Part shown: positions 10,626-18,727 of the stretch, piece after piece
How the letters are laid out: each line of letters starts with the position of its first letter
Position numbering within the stretch: the first letter of the stretch is position 1
Assembly (NCBI GenBank): GCA_035503515.1
Contig: DATJTJ010000025.1
Span: 1 to 35,676, forward strand
Origin: DAIDKA01 sp035503515
GTDB taxonomy: Bacteria; Pseudomonadota; Gammaproteobacteria; Steroidobacterales; Steroidobacteraceae
Length of the DNA: 35,676 bases
Direction of reading: 5' to 3'
Translations under genes and position numbers: made by a program
The notes under the pieces: model-generated
Told to the model about the DNA's origin: nothing
The model's input: only the letters and a program-made list of their open reading frames with translations
Databases searched by the model: none

Positions 10626-12071
10626 ATGCCAGACACCACCATGACCTGGGCTTCGGTTGCCCCCGCCGTCGGGGAGATCTTCCTGCTGTTCGCGATCTGC
10701 GCGGTGCTGCTGATCGATGTGTTCACGGGCGAGAAGCGCCGCAGCCCTGCGCCGACCCTGACGCTGCTGGTGCTGGTGATCACCGCGGCCCTGATGGCGG
10801 CCTTCGGGCAGGTCGGCACGCGCGTGGTGCTGTTCGACGGCATGTACGTCGCCGACCCGCTGTCGTACGTGCTGAAACTTGCCGCGCTGCTGTTCGTGGC
10901 CGTGGTGCTGCTGTACTCACGCAGCTACATGAGCCAGCGTGGCACGGCGCGTGGCGAGTACTACGTCCTGGTCCTGACGGCGCTGCTGGGCATCTTCGTG
11001 CTCGCCTCCGCCAACAACATGCTCCTGGTGTACATCGGTGTGGAGCTGCTGGCGCTGTCCGTCTACGCCATGGTGGCCTTCGACCGCGACAACGGCATCG
11101 CGGCCGAGGCGGCCATGAAGTACTTCGTGCTGGGCGCCATCGCCTCGGGCATGCTGATCTACGGCATGTCGATCATCTATGGCATCACCGGCACGCTGGC
11201 GCTGGATGAGCTGCCGGCGCGCCTGGGTGCGAGCCATGGGGCGGGCGCCATCCTCGGCCTGTCCTTCATCGTGGTCGCCGTGGCCTTCAAGTTCGGTGCG
11301 GTGCCGTTCCACATGTGGCTGCCGGATGTGTACGAAGGCGCCCCGACCAACGTCACCCTGTTCATCTCGACCGCGCCCAAGATCGCCTATTTCTCGCTGG
11401 CGCTGCGGCTCCTGACCCATGGTCTCGCCGGTACTGCGGCCGACTGGTCGCGGATGCTGGGCATCCTCGCGGTGCTCACCATCATCCTCGGCAACGTGGT
11501 CGCGATCGCGCAGAGCAACCTCAAGCGCATGCTGGCCTACTCGGCGATCTCCAACGTCGGCTTCATCATCCTGGGGTTCGTGAGCGGCACTCAGGCGGGC
11601 TATGCGGCGGCGCTGTTCTACACCCTGGCCTATGTGCTGGTGACCCTGGGCACCTTCGGCGTCATGCTGCTCCTGACCCAGAAGGGCTTCGAGGCGGATC
11701 GCCTGGATGACTACAAGGGTCTCGCCAGCCGCGATCCGCTGCTGGCGCTGGTGATGCTCGGCCTGATGTTCTCCACCGCGGGGGTGCCCCCGTTCGTCGG
11801 TTTCTGGGCGAAGCTGTCGATCCTGACGCAGCTGTGGGCGACCGGCCACCTCTGGCTGGTGATCGTCGCCGTGGTACTGTCGGTGGTGGGCGCCTTCTAC
11901 TACCTGCGCATCGTGAAACTCATGTACTTCGATCCCCCCACCACCGGCCAGCCGCTGCCGGAATGGCAGCCGGGCGTACGCCTCGCGCTCGGGGTCAACG
12001 GCCTCGCCGCATTCGTGCTCGGGCTGCTGCCCGGGGCGCTGCTGGGACTGTGTGGCCGGCTGCTGAGCTGA
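10626..12071 (+). CDS. nuoN: NADH-quinone oxidoreductase subunit N (antiporter-like proton pump)
   Basis: The 481-residue ND2-type subunit completes the membrane arm. The motifs VYIGVELLALSVYAMVAF (helix-5 Glu), FKFGAVPFHMWLPDVYEGAP and RMLAYSAISNVGF are all present, and length is normal. It starts at ATG 10626, 6 bases after the nuoM stop, and is the last gene of the operon. Only 13 bases separate its stop from the stop of the convergent SGNH hydrolase gene. I see no clear hairpin terminator in that gap, so transcription probably reads into the antisense of the next gene or ends by a factor-dependent route. Confidence 0.98.
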   Translation: MPDTTMTWASVAPAVGEIFLLFAICAVLLIDVFTGEKRRSPAPTLTLLVLVITAALMAAFGQVGTRVVLFDGMYVADPLSYVLKLAALLFVAVVLLYSRSYMSQRGTARGEYYVLVLTALLGIFVLASANNMLLVYIGVELLALSVYAMVAFDRDNGIAAEAAMKYFVLGAIASGMLIYGMSIIYGITGTLALDELPARLGASHGAGAILGLSFIVVAVAFKFGAVPFHMWLPDVYEGAPTNVTLFISTAPKIAYFSLALRLLTHGLAGTAADWSRMLGILAVLTIILGNVVAIAQSNLKRMLAYSAISNVGFIILGFVSGTQAGYAAALFYTLAYVLVTLGTFGVMLLLTQKGFEADRLDDYKGLASRDPLLALVMLGLMFSTAGVPPFVGFWAKLSILTQLWATGHLWLVIVAVVLSVVGAFYYLRIVKLMYFDPPTTGQPLPEWQPGVRLALGVNGLAAFVLGLLPGALLGLCGRLLS

Positions 12072-12084
12072 GCGCGGCGCGAGT

Positions 12085-12879
12085 TCAGTGCCCGAGGCCC
12101 GGGTCACGGCTCGGGGGTGGCGCTTCGTCGGTCGCGGCCCGGGGTCCCAGCAGCGAACGCAACAGCGGTGTGAGCGCATCCGCCCAGACCTGATAGCCGC
12201 CCACGGCCAGGTGCAGGCCGTCCGCTCCCACGATGCCGGGCCTGAGAGCCCCGCGCTCATCCCGCATGCGGGTCGCGATGTCCAGGTAACGGATCCTGCG
12301 GCCGTCGGCCAGGTGAGCGATGCGCCGGTTGATGGCGCGGATCTCGGGCGAGAAGGCCGGATCATCGATCCGCGGCGTGATCGACACCAGGATCAGCGTG
12401 GCCCGCGGTGCGCGGCTGCGGCAGCTGCTCAGCAGCGCCCGGACGCCCGCGACCACCTCATCCTCGGCTGCCCGGGCGGGCTCATGTCGGCTGAACGCCG
12501 CCCCCAGGTCGTTGGTCCCCGCCAGCAGCACGATGACCCGCGGGTGCACGCCGTCGAGTTCACCCTGTTCGAGGCGCCAGAGAATGTTGCCGGTGGTATC
12601 CCCGCCCCAGCCGAAATCGGCGGCATTCCAGCCTTGAAAGTTGTGCAGCCAGTTCTCGTAGAACTCGTGGTACTGCGGATCGGCAGTGCCCCAGCGCCGC
12701 GTGATGGAGTCGCCCAGGAAGTACAGATCGATGTGCCCGCTGTGCGCCTTCTGCAGCAGCTGCGCATGGGCGGCGAGTGAATTGGCGTCGGTGCGGGCCA
12801 CGGCGATGCCGCCGTCCGCGTACGCGGCCGGCACCAGCAGCGTGGCCGCGACGCCGGCCCAGCGCGCAATGCGGTTCAG
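12085..12879 (-). CDS. Exported SGNH/GDSL-type esterase
   Basis: An SGNH-family hydrolase with all four blocks visible: FLGDSITRRWG (block I nucleophile Ser), GWGGDTTGNILWRL (block II Gly), LLAGTNDLGA (block III Asn) and DGLHLAVGGY (block V Asp and His). It is probably a periplasmic or secreted esterase; PAF-acetylhydrolase-like members cleave acetyl esters. The first conventional in-frame start is GTG 12834, but the frame upstream encodes an excellent signal peptide, NRIARWAGVAATLLVPAAYA, that has no ATG, GTG or TTG before it. The best candidate is CTG 12877-12879, overlapping the OmpW gene stop as CTGA. I give the longer form (264 residues); with the GTG start it is 249. It is the last gene of a four-gene minus-strand group of exported proteins. 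Confidence 0.85.
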   Translation of the reverse strand: MNRIARWAGVAATLLVPAAYADGGIAVARTDANSLAAHAQLLQKAHSGHIDLYFLGDSITRRWGTADPQYHEFYENWLHNFQGWNAADFGWGGDTTGNILWRLEQGELDGVHPRVIVLLAGTNDLGAAFSRHEPARAAEDEVVAGVRALLSSCRSRAPRATLILVSITPRIDDPAFSPEIRAINRRIAHLADGRRIRYLDIATRMRDERGALRPGIVGADGLHLAVGGYQVWADALTPLLRSLLGPRAATDEAPPPSRDPGLGH

Positions 12880-13601
12880 AACTGATAGCCCACGGCAAAA
12901 ATGACGGCCCGCGGATTGAACTCGACGTGCGAGGTACGCAGGATGCCCGCGGTATTGGTCGTCAGGCGGGTATTCACCCAGGACGCCGAGCCGGACAGGA
13001 TCACCACGACGTGCTTGAGCGGTTGTGCCGCAACGCCCACCGTGCCCACCGGGCCCACCGCCACGGGCAGCGACAGCGAGGTCGGACCGCCGCTGATGGC
13101 TTCACCCGCCGCGGTGACCTGGCGCGAATAGAACTTGGTGTAGTTCACGCCCACCCCGAGGTAGGGCCGCAGCAGGGCGTCGGGACTGAAGAAGTAGTAC
13201 TTGGCGAGGAGGCTCGGGGCGAGCCAGCGGGCGGTGGCGATGGTCTGTCCGTTGTAGGGCACGGAGCCGACCTCGCCGGGTCCCTTGGCGACCGTCCGCG
13301 TGAGCGGCGGCACGCCCAGGGCCAGTTCCAGGTCGAAATGCGGGCTCAGCCGGCGCATGTAGCCGATGTACAGCGTGTTGATGCTGGGATTGCGGACGTT
13401 CAGACCCGAGGGCGTGTAGGGGCCGGTGATATCGTCGGCGTGAGTGTGGAAGCTCACGTCGTAGAGTCCCAGGGCGATGGTGTTGGGACTGTCGCCCGCG
13501 CCCGAATTCGGATCGGCCCGGGCGCTACCCGCGCCGAGCAGTGCCGCCAGGCCCAGACTCAAGAGCAGTCGCGCGGTGATGCGGGTGGGCACGGCTCTCA
13601 T
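12876..13601 (-). CDS. OmpW-family outer membrane beta-barrel protein
   Basis: The 241-residue protein has a signal peptide of about 29 residues ending AGSARA. The rest is alternating-polarity beta strands, with the segments LRPYLGVGVNYTKFYS and VEFNPRAVIFAVGYQF, the last ending in phenylalanine as outer-membrane barrels do. These are typical of the OmpW/AlkL family, small eight-stranded porins that pass hydrophobic molecules. ATG 13601 is preceded by GAGGA 6 bases upstream, and that site overlaps the stop of the lipase gene. Sitting between a lipoprotein lipase and an SGNH esterase, it may help take up lipid or ester products; that role is inference. OmpW family confidence is high, substrate unknown. 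Confidence 0.85.
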   Translation of the reverse strand: MRAVPTRITARLLLSLGLAALLGAGSARADPNSGAGDSPNTIALGLYDVSFHTHADDITGPYTPSGLNVRNPSINTLYIGYMRRLSPHFDLELALGVPPLTRTVAKGPGEVGSVPYNGQTIATARWLAPSLLAKYYFFSPDALLRPYLGVGVNYTKFYSRQVTAAGEAISGGPTSLSLPVAVGPVGTVGVAAQPLKHVVVILSGSASWVNTRLTTNTAGILRTSHVEFNPRAVIFAVGYQF

Positions 13602-13610
13602 GTTGAATCC

Positions 13611-15137
13611 TCAGAACTGGGCGAAGAAGCCGCGCGCCACGGCGGTGCAGAAGGGCGCCTCGGTGGCATGGGTGGCCTGCACGGCGGCCGCGGCCCCGCC
13701 GCTGGCGGCGATTCCCGCGATGGTCTGCTGGTAGCCGACCTTCGCCGCGGCAAATGGATCGCCGGCGCCGGTCACCGGGGCATTGATGTCCACGACGGTG
13801 ACCAGGCCCGGGGGCAACGCCGCCCAGTACTGCTGCATGACCAGGGTATCCACGCTGAACAGCACCGTCGGGTCGGCGTCGCCGCCGCACATCAGTAGCG
13901 GGCTCGCGGGCGTCCAGTTGCGCAGATCATTGGTCTTGAATGCGATGCGCAGCGTGTTCTGCGGATCTGCCGCAGGCGCGACGCTGGCCGTCGGGGAGGT
14001 CGGGGGCGGGACCGCCCCGTCGGGGTGCGCCACGGCGTCGAGCACATAGGCCAGGCGAAAATCGTTCGTCACCAGGTTGTTCGTGCCGAAACCGGAGGCG
14101 AAGACCGGATTGGCCGGCACGGCGAGTTCGGCATCGAGGGTGGCATTGCCGGTCACCGGTGTCGTACTGCTGAACAGGGCGCTCTGCGGCAAAAGATTAT
14201 CCGCGAACAGCGTGGCAAGCGGTGTGGCGTTGGGCAGCAGATCGCCCGCCGTGGAGGCGTAGTTCGACTCATACACGTCGGTCAGGTGCTGGTAGATGTT
14301 GCCGTAGGCCTCCTGGTAGCTGGTCACGACCAGCGGCGTGAATACCGTGGCGCCGACGATCACGTCGCCGAAGAACACCGCATCCCCGAGGGCTTCCAGG
14401 GCGTACGGACCGGACATGGGCGCCGAGGCCGTGACGGTCATGCCCGCGGCCTGCATGGCGCTGTGGGTGGCCATGGCGACGTAGCCCCCTTCCGAATAGC
14501 CGGTGATGAACAGCTTGCCGCCATCGGTCGTCGTGCGCGTCATGGTGTGGGGCAGCGCGGTCCGGGCAGCGGTCAATGCATCGATCATGTCCCGGGACTG
14601 CTGTTGGGCGTTCAGGTACGGGTGGTAGGTGAGGTTGGAGCTGTCGTAGCCTACGTAGTTCGGCGCCACCACGATGTAGCCCTGCGCGGCGAACATCGCG
14701 GCGATCAGCGCTCCCTCGGTGTTCGAAGGATCGCTGATGTTGGCGAGGTTCAGGGTGCGGCTCGGGTTGGTGCCGTGCGCATACAGCACGATGGGCCGCG
14801 GTCCGCTGCACTGGGCGCCGCTGCCCGTCGGCACCATCAGGGCGCCGGAGGCGGTGGCCGGTTCGCCCTTGCCGCCCACGGTGTTGTACTGGATGTAATA
14901 GAAGTCCACGCCACAGGCCGGAGTACCGGCCACCTGGAGCAGCTGTGCGCCGCTGCTGCTGGCATCGAGGCTGGCGGTGAAGGTGGCCGCATTGAGCGAG
15001 GCGAGGCGCGCGGGTGGATCGTAGAGCAGCGTGCCCCGGCCACTGGCCTGGTCAGGGCCGGCACTGATGGAGTCCATGCCGCAACCGCTCAGGGCGCAGG
15101 CCAGGGCTGCTGTCAGCAGCAGAACGGCTCGGGACAT
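13611..15137 (-). CDS. Lipoprotein alpha/beta hydrolase (secretory-lipase-like)
   Basis: The 508-residue protein begins with a lipoprotein signal peptide and lipobox LSGC. It has an alpha/beta-hydrolase fold: the FITGYSEGGYVAMA nucleophile elbow (Ser in GYSEG), a likely acid residue in MCGGDADPTV and a likely histidine in QATHATEAPF. The large C-terminal half and the GTNPSR and PNYVGYD motifs resemble the secretory lipase (LIP) and related polyester or lipid hydrolase families. GTG 15143 is an alternative start, but ATG 15137 has AGGAG at 7-base spacing, so I prefer it. The gene lies 9 bases before OmpW. Substrate is unknown; triglyceride, ester or polyester are possible. Confidence 0.82.
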   Translation of the reverse strand: MSRAVLLLTAALACALSGCGMDSISAGPDQASGRGTLLYDPPARLASLNAATFTASLDASSSGAQLLQVAGTPACGVDFYYIQYNTVGGKGEPATASGALMVPTGSGAQCSGPRPIVLYAHGTNPSRTLNLANISDPSNTEGALIAAMFAAQGYIVVAPNYVGYDSSNLTYHPYLNAQQQSRDMIDALTAARTALPHTMTRTTTDGGKLFITGYSEGGYVAMATHSAMQAAGMTVTASAPMSGPYALEALGDAVFFGDVIVGATVFTPLVVTSYQEAYGNIYQHLTDVYESNYASTAGDLLPNATPLATLFADNLLPQSALFSSTTPVTGNATLDAELAVPANPVFASGFGTNNLVTNDFRLAYVLDAVAHPDGAVPPPTSPTASVAPAADPQNTLRIAFKTNDLRNWTPASPLLMCGGDADPTVLFSVDTLVMQQYWAALPPGLVTVVDINAPVTGAGDPFAAAKVGYQQTIAGIAASGGAAAAVQATHATEAPFCTAVARGFFAQF

Positions 15138-15179
15138 GGGCACTCTCCTGAGTCAGGCCGCGGCCGGCATCAGCGCTCG

Positions 15180-15563
15180 TCAGCCGGCGGCGGGCTGCGC
15201 CGCCGCCTTCTTCACCGTGATATTGATCGGCATGCCCTGGAAATCGGTAGTCAGGGCGATGCTGTCCGCCGAGACCACTCCGGTGTACTTGAACGTCATG
15301 GCATTGCCGCCCATGTCGACGTCCACGGAAAAGCTGATCTTGTCACCGTCGACCTTGCCATCCTTGATCGCAAGTTTCGAGCCGTCCGGGCCGGTGGTGG
15401 TGCCGGTGAGCTTGGCGCCCTCGGTCTTGAAGGAATAGCTGATCTGTATGGGTCCCTGGCCGGCATCGATCGATCCGGACCAGTCTCCGTCGACGTTGGC
15501 GGCGAAGGCCGGCAGGCAGAACGACATCAGTCCCAGCAGCAGCGTTCCGATCCTGGCTCGCAT
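15180..15563 (-). CDS. Small exported protein of unknown function
   Basis: A 127-residue protein with a clear signal peptide (MRARIGTLLLGLMSFCLPAF, then A) and a mature domain rich in beta strands and glycine, with repeats of the type LTGTTTGPDGSKLAIKDGKV and GDKISFSVDVDMGG. This pattern, in which xGx-IxDGKVxGDxISF recurs, is common in small uncharacterised exported proteins of soil bacteria. I do not know a function. ATG 15563 follows a G-rich ribosome-binding site. It is the first gene of the exported-protein group, 42 bases before the lipase. Confidence 0.8.
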   Translation of the reverse strand: MRARIGTLLLGLMSFCLPAFAANVDGDWSGSIDAGQGPIQISYSFKTEGAKLTGTTTGPDGSKLAIKDGKVDGDKISFSVDVDMGGNAMTFKYTGVVSADSIALTTDFQGMPINITVKKAAAQPAAG

Positions 15564-15703
15564 ATGCCCCCCTGTTTTTCATGTTTCGAACCGTTGCGGC
15601 AAACGATAGCACAGTTGCCCGCGGCCGGATCGGCGACGGTGTTGCGCAATCAACCTCAGGCATACTGCGCCCTTTGCAGTACGACCACGGGGGAGGGTAG
15701 CGG

Positions 15704-16930
15704 GTGCCGGCCATGTTGGAGGGGTTCGGGGGCTGGACGCCCGTACAGCGCAAGGTCGTCGCGGCGAGCTTCCTCGGCTGGTCCCTCGATGCCTTCGACT
15801 ACTTCCTGCTGGTCTTCGTGCTCGACGACGTTGCCCGGGAGTTCGGTACCACCCATGGCCGGGTGGCCTGGGCACTGACGCTGACGCTTGCGATGCGGCC
15901 GCTGGGCGCCTTCGTCTTCGGCCGCCTGGCGGATCGGTTCGGGCGGCGGCCGATCCTGATGCTGGATGTGGCGCTGTACTCGCTCATGGGCCTCGCGAGC
16001 GCCCTGGCGCCGAGTCTGGGCGCATTCCTGGTGATCCGCGCGCTGTTCGGCATTGCGATGGGCGGCGAGTGGGGCATCGGAGCCTCCCTCACCATGGAAA
16101 GCGTGGATCCCCGGGCCCGCGGCCTGGTATCCGGACTGCTCCAGTCCGGATATCCCACCGGCTACCTGTTTTCGTCGCTGGTGTTCGCCCTGCTGTATCC
16201 GGTGGTGGGCTGGCGCGGCATGTTCGCCATCGGCTTCCTGCCCGCACTGCTGGTGCTGTACATCCGGCGGCACGTGCCGGAGTCACCCGCGTGGCAACCG
16301 CGCCGCGTCCGCTCCGCGCCGGTGATGCGGTCCCTGGGGCGGCACTGGCTGCTGGCGCTCTATGCCATCGTGCTGATGACGGCGTTCAATTTCTTCAGTC
16401 ACGGCACCCAGGACATCTATCCCACGTTCCTGCGCGACACTCACCATTTCAACGCCCATACGACCGGCTCGATCGCCATGGTCTACAACTTGGGAGCGAT
16501 CCTGGGGGGCTGGACCTTCGGTATCTGGAGCCAGCGCATCGGCCGGCGGCGTGCCATGATCATCGCAGCGCTGCTGGCGATCCCGATCACCTGGCTGTGG
16601 GCCTACTCCGTGGGCGCCGTGCTGCTCGCGGCCGGGGCTTTCCTGATGCAGTTCTGCGTGCAGGGCGCCTGGGGCGTGGTGCCGGCCTACCTGATCGAGG
16701 TTTCCCCGCCCGAGGCCCGGGCGACATTTCCCGGTACGGTGTATCAGCTCGGCAACTTGATCGCCTCCTCGAATGCGCTGCTCCAGACCTGGTTTGCAGC
16801 CGAGCAGGGGGGCAACTATCGTGTGGCGCTGGCCTCGGTGGCGCTGGCGGCGGCAATCGCGATCGCGGTGCTTGCCCGGATCGGGCCCGAGCGCCGGAAT
16901 GTGGCGGCAGCGTTGGAGACCGGGACTTGA
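15704..16930 (+). CDS. MFS transporter, carboxylate/sialate:H+ symporter type
   Basis: The 408-residue protein has about twelve transmembrane helices. The signature loop after helix 2 is GRLADRFGRRPILM, and helix 4 carries GIAMGGEWGIGASLTME, a pattern typical of the NanT/Jen1-like lactate-pyruvate-sialate symporters and the aromatic-acid:H+ symporter relatives. GTG 15704 is favoured over ATG 15713 because GGAGG is 7 bases before GTG. Its stop is one base away from the downstream SDR start, so MFS, SDR and O-methyltransferase form one transcript. The neighbours suggest uptake of an aromatic or organic acid; the substrate itself is inference. Confidence 0.88.
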   Translation: MPAMLEGFGGWTPVQRKVVAASFLGWSLDAFDYFLLVFVLDDVAREFGTTHGRVAWALTLTLAMRPLGAFVFGRLADRFGRRPILMLDVALYSLMGLASALAPSLGAFLVIRALFGIAMGGEWGIGASLTMESVDPRARGLVSGLLQSGYPTGYLFSSLVFALLYPVVGWRGMFAIGFLPALLVLYIRRHVPESPAWQPRRVRSAPVMRSLGRHWLLALYAIVLMTAFNFFSHGTQDIYPTFLRDTHHFNAHTTGSIAMVYNLGAILGGWTFGIWSQRIGRRRAMIIAALLAIPITWLWAYSVGAVLLAAGAFLMQFCVQGAWGVVPAYLIEVSPPEARATFPGTVYQLGNLIASSNALLQTWFAAEQGGNYRVALASVALAAAIAIAVLARIGPERRNVAAALETGT

Positions 16931-16931
16931 C

Positions 16932-17702
16932 ATGCTCCTGAAAGACAAAACCTGTGTGGTGACCGGCGGCGCGGGCAGCATCGGCCTGGCGAGCGCGCGG
17001 CAGTTCCTCGAGCACGGTGCCCGCGTGATGCTGGTGGACCTCGACCGCGCCGCCCTCGAGCGGGCCCGTGCCGAACTGACCGCGGCCGGCGTCGCCGAGT
17101 CGCATACCGAGATCTGTGCGGCGGACGTGACGCGCGCCACGGACACTGCGGCCTACGTCGCCGCGACGGTGGGGCGCTGGGGGCGGATCGACGTGCTGTT
17201 CAGCAATGCCGGTACGGCCGGAGCCATTGGCCCGATCAGTTCCTATCCGGAGGAGGTGTTCGATCAGGTCTACGGGGTGCACGTCAAAGGCGCCTTCCTC
17301 GCCTGCAAGTACGGCATCCCGCAGATGAACGATGGCGGCAGCATCATCATCACCTCGAGTGTGGTCGGGCTGATGGGCAGTCCCGGACCCTACGCCTACA
17401 TCACCGCCAAGCACGCGCAGGTCGGCCTGATGCGCGGGCTCGCCAAGGAACTCGCCGCCCGGCGCATCCGGGTCAACACCATCCATCCCGGCCCCACCCA
17501 CAATGGCTTCCAGGCGGACATCGAGCGGCACCTGAGCGGCGTCATCGGCCGTGATGCAACCGCGTTCCTGGACGAACAGATTCCCCTGGGCCGGCATGCG
17601 CAACCCGAGGAGATCGCGCGCTCCGTGCTGTATCTGGCATCGGACCTGAGCAGTTTCGTGACCGGCGCGACGCTTGCCGTGGATGGAGGAATGACGGCGT
17701 GA
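16932..17702 (+). CDS. SDR-family NAD-dependent oxidoreductase
   Basis: A 256-residue classical short-chain dehydrogenase. The nucleotide motif TGGAGSIG is at residues 11-18, the aspartate after beta-2 (D36 in VDLD) favours NAD over NADP, and NAG is at 92-94. The catalytic residues are S143, Y156 and K160 (YITAK). The C terminus ends FVTGATLAVDGGMTA as usual. It starts one base after the MFS stop and its own stop overlaps the GTG of the next gene. The substrate is a hydroxy or keto compound of the catabolic island that I cannot name. Confidence 0.93.
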   Translation: MLLKDKTCVVTGGAGSIGLASARQFLEHGARVMLVDLDRAALERARAELTAAGVAESHTEICAADVTRATDTAAYVAATVGRWGRIDVLFSNAGTAGAIGPISSYPEEVFDQVYGVHVKGAFLACKYGIPQMNDGGSIIITSSVVGLMGSPGPYAYITAKHAQVGLMRGLAKELAARRIRVNTIHPGPTHNGFQADIERHLSGVIGRDATAFLDEQIPLGRHAQPEEIARSVLYLASDLSSFVTGATLAVDGGMTA

Positions 17703-18727
17703 GCACCCACGACGATCTCACCGCCGCGCGCGAACTGCTCGCGCTGGTCAATGGCAGCTGGGTCGCGCAGGCCTGCTACGTCACCGCCCGCCTCGGCATC
17801 GCCGAGCTGCTCGCCGACGGACCGCGCACGGCCGAGGAGCTGGCCGCGGCGACGGGTACCCACGCGCCCTCGTTGTCCCGTCTGCTGTCCGCCCTGGGAA
17901 GCGTCGATATCTGCCGGCAGCGGGATGACGGCTGCTTCGAAATGACCCGCCTGGGAACACTGCTGCGCGCCGACGTGCCGTGCTCGATGCGCGCCTGGAC
18001 CCTGCAGTGGGGTGGGGAAGCCTGGCAGGTGTGGGCGAACCTGCTGCACAGCGTGAAGACCGGGCAGAGCGCCCGGGCGCTGATCACCGGGGACAGCGGC
18101 TTCGCCCACCTCGAGCGCGATCCGGCGGCCGCCCGGATATTCAACCAGGCCATGGTGGATCTGACGCGCCTCGCCGCCCTGGACATCGTCGGGGCCTATG
18201 ACTTCTCGGGCAAGCGGGTGATGGATGTCGGTGGCGGCTATGGCGAACTGCTGGCGCAGGTGCTGTCGTCGACGCCCACGGCGTCCGGCGTCCTGTTCGA
18301 CATGCCGCATGCCATCGCCGAGGCCCGCGAGCACCTGGGTGCTCACGGGCTGGCCGGGCGCTGCGAGTTCGTTGCCGGGGATTTCTTCAAGCAGGTTCCC
18401 GCCGGCTGCGATGTCTATCTGCTGAAGACCGTGATCCACGACTGGCCCGACGAGCAGGCGCTCTCGATCCTGCGCAATTGCGCCGCGGCCATGGGCAACG
18501 GCGCCCGGCTGCTGCTCGTCGAGCGGCTCATGCCCGAGCGGCTCGAACCGTCGGCACGGAACCGCGCCCTGGCGCGCGTGGATCTGCACATGCTGGTGGC
18601 GCTCGGCGCACGGGAACGCACGCAGGCCCAGATGCAGGCGCTGCTGCAGGCGGCGGGACTCGCGAACGTGCGCCGGATCGACACTCCTTCGGAGTTCCAG
18701 ATCCTGGAGGCCTCAGCGCCACACTGA
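17699..18727 (+). CDS. SAM-dependent O-methyltransferase (plant/polyketide type)
   Basis: The 342-residue protein resembles the O-methyltransferase family 2 (PF00891). A winged-helix dimerisation domain covers about residues 15-95, and the SAM-binding motif DVGGGYGE is at 176-183. The region CEFVAGDFFKQVP and then LLKTVIHDWPDEQAL contains the catalytic H247-D248 pair. It starts at GTG 17699 and overlaps the SDR stop by 4 bases (GTGA), a mark of translational coupling. Its 3' end overlaps that of the convergent hydrolase gene by 15 bases. Such enzymes methylate phenolic hydroxyls, so it may modify an aromatic intermediate; that is inference. Confidence 0.92.
   Translation: MSTHDDLTAARELLALVNGSWVAQACYVTARLGIAELLADGPRTAEELAAATGTHAPSLSRLLSALGSVDICRQRDDGCFEMTRLGTLLRADVPCSMRAWTLQWGGEAWQVWANLLHSVKTGQSARALITGDSGFAHLERDPAAARIFNQAMVDLTRLAALDIVGAYDFSGKRVMDVGGGYGELLAQVLSSTPTASGVLFDMPHAIAEAREHLGAHGLAGRCEFVAGDFFKQVPAGCDVYLLKTVIHDWPDEQALSILRNCAAAMGNGARLLLVERLMPERLEPSARNRALARVDLHMLVALGARERTQAQMQALLQAAGLANVRRIDTPSEFQILEASAPH

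Noticed and set aside
12072..12084. A terminator between nuoN and the convergent esterase gene
   Set aside because: The gap is only 13 bases and contains no stem with a T run.
14025..15878. 617-codon plus-strand frame opposite the lipase and small exported gene
   Set aside because: The minus-strand genes have signal peptides, a lipobox, catalytic motifs and ribosome-binding sites; this frame has none and low-complexity composition.
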